Source: CAYLLT01 sp964591605
Lineage (GTDB): Bacteria > Planctomycetota > Phycisphaerae > UBA1845 > PWPN01
Length of the DNA: 6,290 nt
Assembly: GCA_964591605.1 (NCBI GenBank)
Contig: CAZQEN010000411.1
Span: 1 to 6,290, forward strand
Reading direction: 5' to 3'
The position numbers and the translations under genes are program-made. This document shows, piece by piece, positions 4,057 through 6,290 of this stretch. Every line of letters starts with the position of its first letter. The stretch's first letter is position 1. The notes under the pieces are model-generated. The model did no database searches. It saw only the letters and a program-made list of their open reading frames with translations, and was not told where the DNA came from.

Positions 4057-6225
4057 ATGGGCAGATTCGACACATTAGGCCAGCGCGAGGAACTGGCGCG
4101 GCATAAAGCCTCCTCCTTCACGCACTTCCGACGACTCCTCAGTTTCGTCTGGCCGCAGAAACGCTACCTGTACCCCGCCATCCTGTGCATCATCGTCCAG
4201 GCCACGGTGTACTCCGCGGTGATCGGTTCGATGCTGCCCGTCCTCTACGCGATGATCCAGCCCGAGGGCGTCCACGGCTGGGTGTATCAGCATGTGGCGG
4301 AAAAGCGTCTCGACGTCCAGTTCGGCATCCATGACCCCATCAAGGACCGCCGGGTCGAAGGCGTGCCCGGCGGTGCCCTGCGGGTCCGCTGGCTGGCTGC
4401 TGATTCGCCCCTGACCCATCGTCTCGACGAGGGCGATTTCATCGTCGCCGTCGACGGCCGCGAAGGTGATCCGGTTGAGACGTTCCGCGCCCTGGCCGGC
4501 GAGCCCAGCCCACAGGTCACGTTCGTCGCGGCCGGCGGCGGGCCGCGTCAGACGCTCAGCGTCACGCCGGACCCGCTCAAGGCCCACTGGTCGTTTGCCC
4601 GGAACGTCATGGATCGCATCCCCGGCGGATGGCGGACGCCGGCGGAAAAAATGAGGACGCTGGTCGTCCTGCTGGCGTTCCTGCTCGCCCTCGTCCTGGT
4701 GGGCGCCGTCGCCGCACTGCTGGCCGAGTACCTCGCGGCCATCGCGATCGGGCGCAGCGTCATCGACCTTCGCCGGCGCATGTACACCCACATGTTCAAC
4801 CTGCCGCTCAGCCGGTTCGCCCAGAACACCTCCGACACCATGAGCAAGTACGTGCAGGACATGAACGACATCGTCCGCGGCCTCGAGAATTTCTTCCAGA
4901 AGGTGGTCACCGAACCCATCAAGGCCCTGGGCGTCACCTGCTTTGCCCTGTGGCTCGACTGGCAGCTCACGCTCAGCGTGATCCTCGGCGTGCCGATTGC
5001 CCTGCTCATTTTCCGCTACCTGGGCAAGAAGGTGCGGCGGGCCAATAAGAAGCTGCTCGTCGGATACGGCGTGATGCTCGGCGTCCTCGAAAGCACGCTG
5101 GCCGGCATGCGGGTGGTCAAGGGCTACATGCGCGAGGGCTACGAATGCCGGCGCCTGTTCCGCATCGACCGGATGCTCCTGCGCCAGCAGCTCAAGATCG
5201 CCTTCATCGAAGCCCTCACCTCGCCGTTCTCGGAGGTGCTCGGTTTCTTCATCGGCGCGCTGGCCATCGTGTATTACGCCAACCGCATGTTCAACTACGG
5301 TGTTACGCCGCCCGACATGGTGGTGATGCTGGTGTGCCTGGGCGCGATTTTCGACCCGGTGCGCAAGTTGAGCAGCGTCTATCCCAAGATCCAGCGGGCC
5401 AACGCGGCCGCCGAGCGCGTATTCGACCTCATCGACACGCCGAGCGAATACGTCCTGGACGCCGGCAAACCGCGGCTCGCCCCGCCGCGACAGAGCATCG
5501 AGCTCGAGAACGTCGTCTTCCAGTACCCCGGCGCGAACCGGCCCGCCATCAACGGCGTCTCGCTGCACATCAAACGCGGCGAAACCATCGCCCTCGTCGG
5601 CCCGAACGGTTCCGGCAAGACCACCCTGGTCAGCCTGCTGCCCCGCTTTTACCCCCTCAACGGCGGGCGCATCCTGATCGACGGGCAGGATATCCAGGAC
5701 GTGTCGCTCCGCTCGCTGCGCGCTCAATTCAGCCTGATCGCCCAGGAGAGCATCATCTTTCCCGACACGGTCCGGTCGAATATCGCGTATGGAAAGCGCG
5801 AGGCCACGCCGGCCGAAATCGAGGCCGCCGCGAAAAAGGCCTTCGCCGACGAATTCATCCGCCAGATGCCGCAGGGTTATGACACGCTCGTGGGCGAGCA
5901 CGGCGCGACGCTCTCCGGCGGCCAGCGCCAGCGCATTGCCATCGCCCGCGCCATCCTCCGCGATGCCCCCATCCTCATCTTCGACGAAGCCACCAGTCAG
6001 GTGGACCCCGAATCCGAAATGAAAATCCACCAGGCCCTCGACGCCTTCATCAAGGACCGCACCGCCTTCATCATCGCCCACCGCTACAGCACGGTCAGCG
6101 GCGCCGATCGCATCGTCGTCATGGACGACGGCCAGATCGTCGCCGTCGGCCCCCACGAACAGCTCCTCCGATCCTGCCCCCTCTACCGCCGCCTCTACGA
6201 AACCCAGTTCCGCAACGCGGGATGA
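4057..6225 (+). CDS. ABC exporter half-transporter (MsbA-like) with PDZ-like periplasmic insertion
   Basis: This complete 722-residue protein fuses a six-helix exporter domain to an ATPase domain; it would work as a homodimer, or paired with another half, in the inner membrane. TM1 spans about 38-66 and TM2 about 202-232. Between them lie some 130 extra residues, with a PDZ-like core at about 100-171 (LDEGDFIVAVDGR at 123-135, ending VTP). The rest follows the MsbA/LmrA plan. ATPase motifs: aromatic A-loop Y490, Walker A GPNGSGKT (515-522), Q-loop Q563, signature LSGGQ (619-623), Walker B ILIFDE (639-644, catalytic E644), D-loop SQVD (647-650, usually SALD) and H-loop H675. All catalytic residues are present, so it should be active. 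Typical half-exporters are about 580 residues; the insertion accounts for the difference. Substrate is unknown: lipid, glycolipid and peptide export are all possible. It is divergent from the Nudix-like gene, stands alone, and appears to be driven by the promoter directly before its ATG. Confidence 0.93.
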   Translation: MGRFDTLGQREELARHKASSFTHFRRLLSFVWPQKRYLYPAILCIIVQATVYSAVIGSMLPVLYAMIQPEGVHGWVYQHVAEKRLDVQFGIHDPIKDRRVEGVPGGALRVRWLAADSPLTHRLDEGDFIVAVDGREGDPVETFRALAGEPSPQVTFVAAGGGPRQTLSVTPDPLKAHWSFARNVMDRIPGGWRTPAEKMRTLVVLLAFLLALVLVGAVAALLAEYLAAIAIGRSVIDLRRRMYTHMFNLPLSRFAQNTSDTMSKYVQDMNDIVRGLENFFQKVVTEPIKALGVTCFALWLDWQLTLSVILGVPIALLIFRYLGKKVRRANKKLLVGYGVMLGVLESTLAGMRVVKGYMREGYECRRLFRIDRMLLRQQLKIAFIEALTSPFSEVLGFFIGALAIVYYANRMFNYGVTPPDMVVMLVCLGAIFDPVRKLSSVYPKIQRANAAAERVFDLIDTPSEYVLDAGKPRLAPPRQSIELENVVFQYPGANRPAINGVSLHIKRGETIALVGPNGSGKTTLVSLLPRFYPLNGGRILIDGQDIQDVSLRSLRAQFSLIAQESIIFPDTVRSNIAYGKREATPAEIEAAAKKAFADEFIRQMPQGYDTLVGEHGATLSGGQRQRIAIARAILRDAPILIFDEATSQVDPESEMKIHQALDAFIKDRTAFIIAHRYSTVSGADRIVVMDDGQIVAVGPHEQLLRSCPLYRRLYETQFRNAG
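4354..4569 (+). other. PDZ-like domain encoded within the ABC exporter
   Basis: Residues about 100-171 of the exporter read like a compact bacterial PDZ domain: GVPGGALRVRWLAADSPL (102-119), corresponding to the strand and 'A.SPA' turn, then LDEGDFIVAVDGR (123-135), the hallmark 'L..GD.I..VdG', then a helix (VETFRALAG, 140-148), then QVTFVAAGGGPRQTLSVTP (153-171), the closing strand pair. It is shorter than HtrA PDZ domains and its carboxylate-binding loop is not obvious. Its place between TM1 and TM2 puts it on the periplasmic side in the standard exporter topology. Identification is from pattern only. Confidence 0.6.
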
Positions 6226-6235
6226 GCCACAAGGT

Positions 6236-6290
6236 GGGTGGCATGGGCAGCGTACCCGCTGCCCGTGTTTATGCCGGGTGGCATGGGCAG
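6236..6290 (+). repeat. Two copies of the GTGGCAYGGGC hairpin repeat, the second cut by the window edge
   Basis: The 15-base unit GGGTGGCATGGGCAG occurs at 6236-6250 and 6276-6290, offset by 40 bases, and the second copy is truncated by the window end. The first forms an 11-base-pair stem, CATGGGCAGCG (6242-6252) with CGCTGCCCGTG (6257-6267), one G-T pair and a TACC loop. It begins 11 bases after the exporter's stop codon and is followed by only three Ts, so it may slow or end transcription but is not a classical intrinsic terminator. The tandem layout (about 40-base offset, TATGC-containing spacer) parallels the 1453-1514 pair read on the opposite strand. Confidence 0.75.

Noticed and set aside
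4075..6156. A 693-codon open frame on the minus strand opposite the ABC exporter
   Set aside because: It is a shadow created by high GC and codon bias; the translation is rich in Asp, Glu, Gly, Ala and His, with no motif, while the plus strand encodes a textbook ABC exporter.
6242..6270. Intrinsic terminator after the exporter
   Set aside because: The hairpin is strong, but only three Ts follow, and the same hairpin belongs to a dispersed repeat family; a termination role is possible but not supported well enough to call.
1..6290. tRNA, rRNA, riboswitch or insertion-sequence genes
   Set aside because: I saw no cloverleaf, rRNA core sequence, known riboswitch core or transposase-like frame on either strand.

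Overview
The window is GC-rich bacterial chromosomal DNA from what looks like a draft or metagenome-derived scaffold, since it carries a run of exactly 100 Ns at 1515-1614. Gene content and texture suggest a Planctomycetota-type bacterium (Phycisphaerae-like): long gene-poor spacers full of short hairpin repeats, weak or absent Shine-Dalgarno sites at several starts, a small-protein/HNH endonuclease pair, and two lipoproteins. This assignment is inference from style. There is no rRNA or other taxonomic marker here.

Layout, left to right. Positions 1-130 hold the start of a minus-strand gene that runs off the left edge; its 43 visible residues resemble the N-terminus of DUF4037 nucleotidyltransferase-like proteins. 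Positions 131-670 are a 540-base spacer with no convincing gene. It contains a G-quadruplex-type motif and a decayed copy of a hairpin repeat. Positions 671-1338 (minus) hold a two-gene unit, a small helical protein of unknown function overlapping by ATGA with an HNH endonuclease. Positions 1453-1514 hold two tandem copies of a hairpin repeat that run straight into the assembly gap. Positions 1615-2563 (minus) encode a lipoprotein-type clan GH-A glycoside hydrolase (GH5-like) whose C-terminal part is lost in the gap. Positions 2564-2795 are a spacer with an inverted pair of CACGGAG-type repeats. Positions 2796-3860 (minus) hold a Nudix-fold protein with a degenerate Nudix box, followed six bases later by a lipoprotein of unknown function. 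Positions 3861-4056 form a divergent spacer with inverted copies of another repeat and a good sigma-70-type promoter. Positions 4057-6225 (plus) encode a complete 722-residue ABC exporter half-transporter. The right end carries two more copies of the hairpin repeat.

The most unusual object is the ABC exporter. It has the usual six-helix-plus-ATPase half-transporter plan, but about 130 extra residues sit between the first two membrane helices, on the predicted periplasmic side. Their core reads like a PDZ domain, the peptide-binding module of HtrA and site-2-type proteases. The promoter predicted for this gene ends eight bases before its ATG, so its mRNA may be leaderless, and its -35 box lies inside a dispersed repeat. 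The genes do not form one pathway. The window is better read as several independent small units separated by repeat-bearing spacers, with envelope functions (exporter and two lipoproteins) as the loose common theme.
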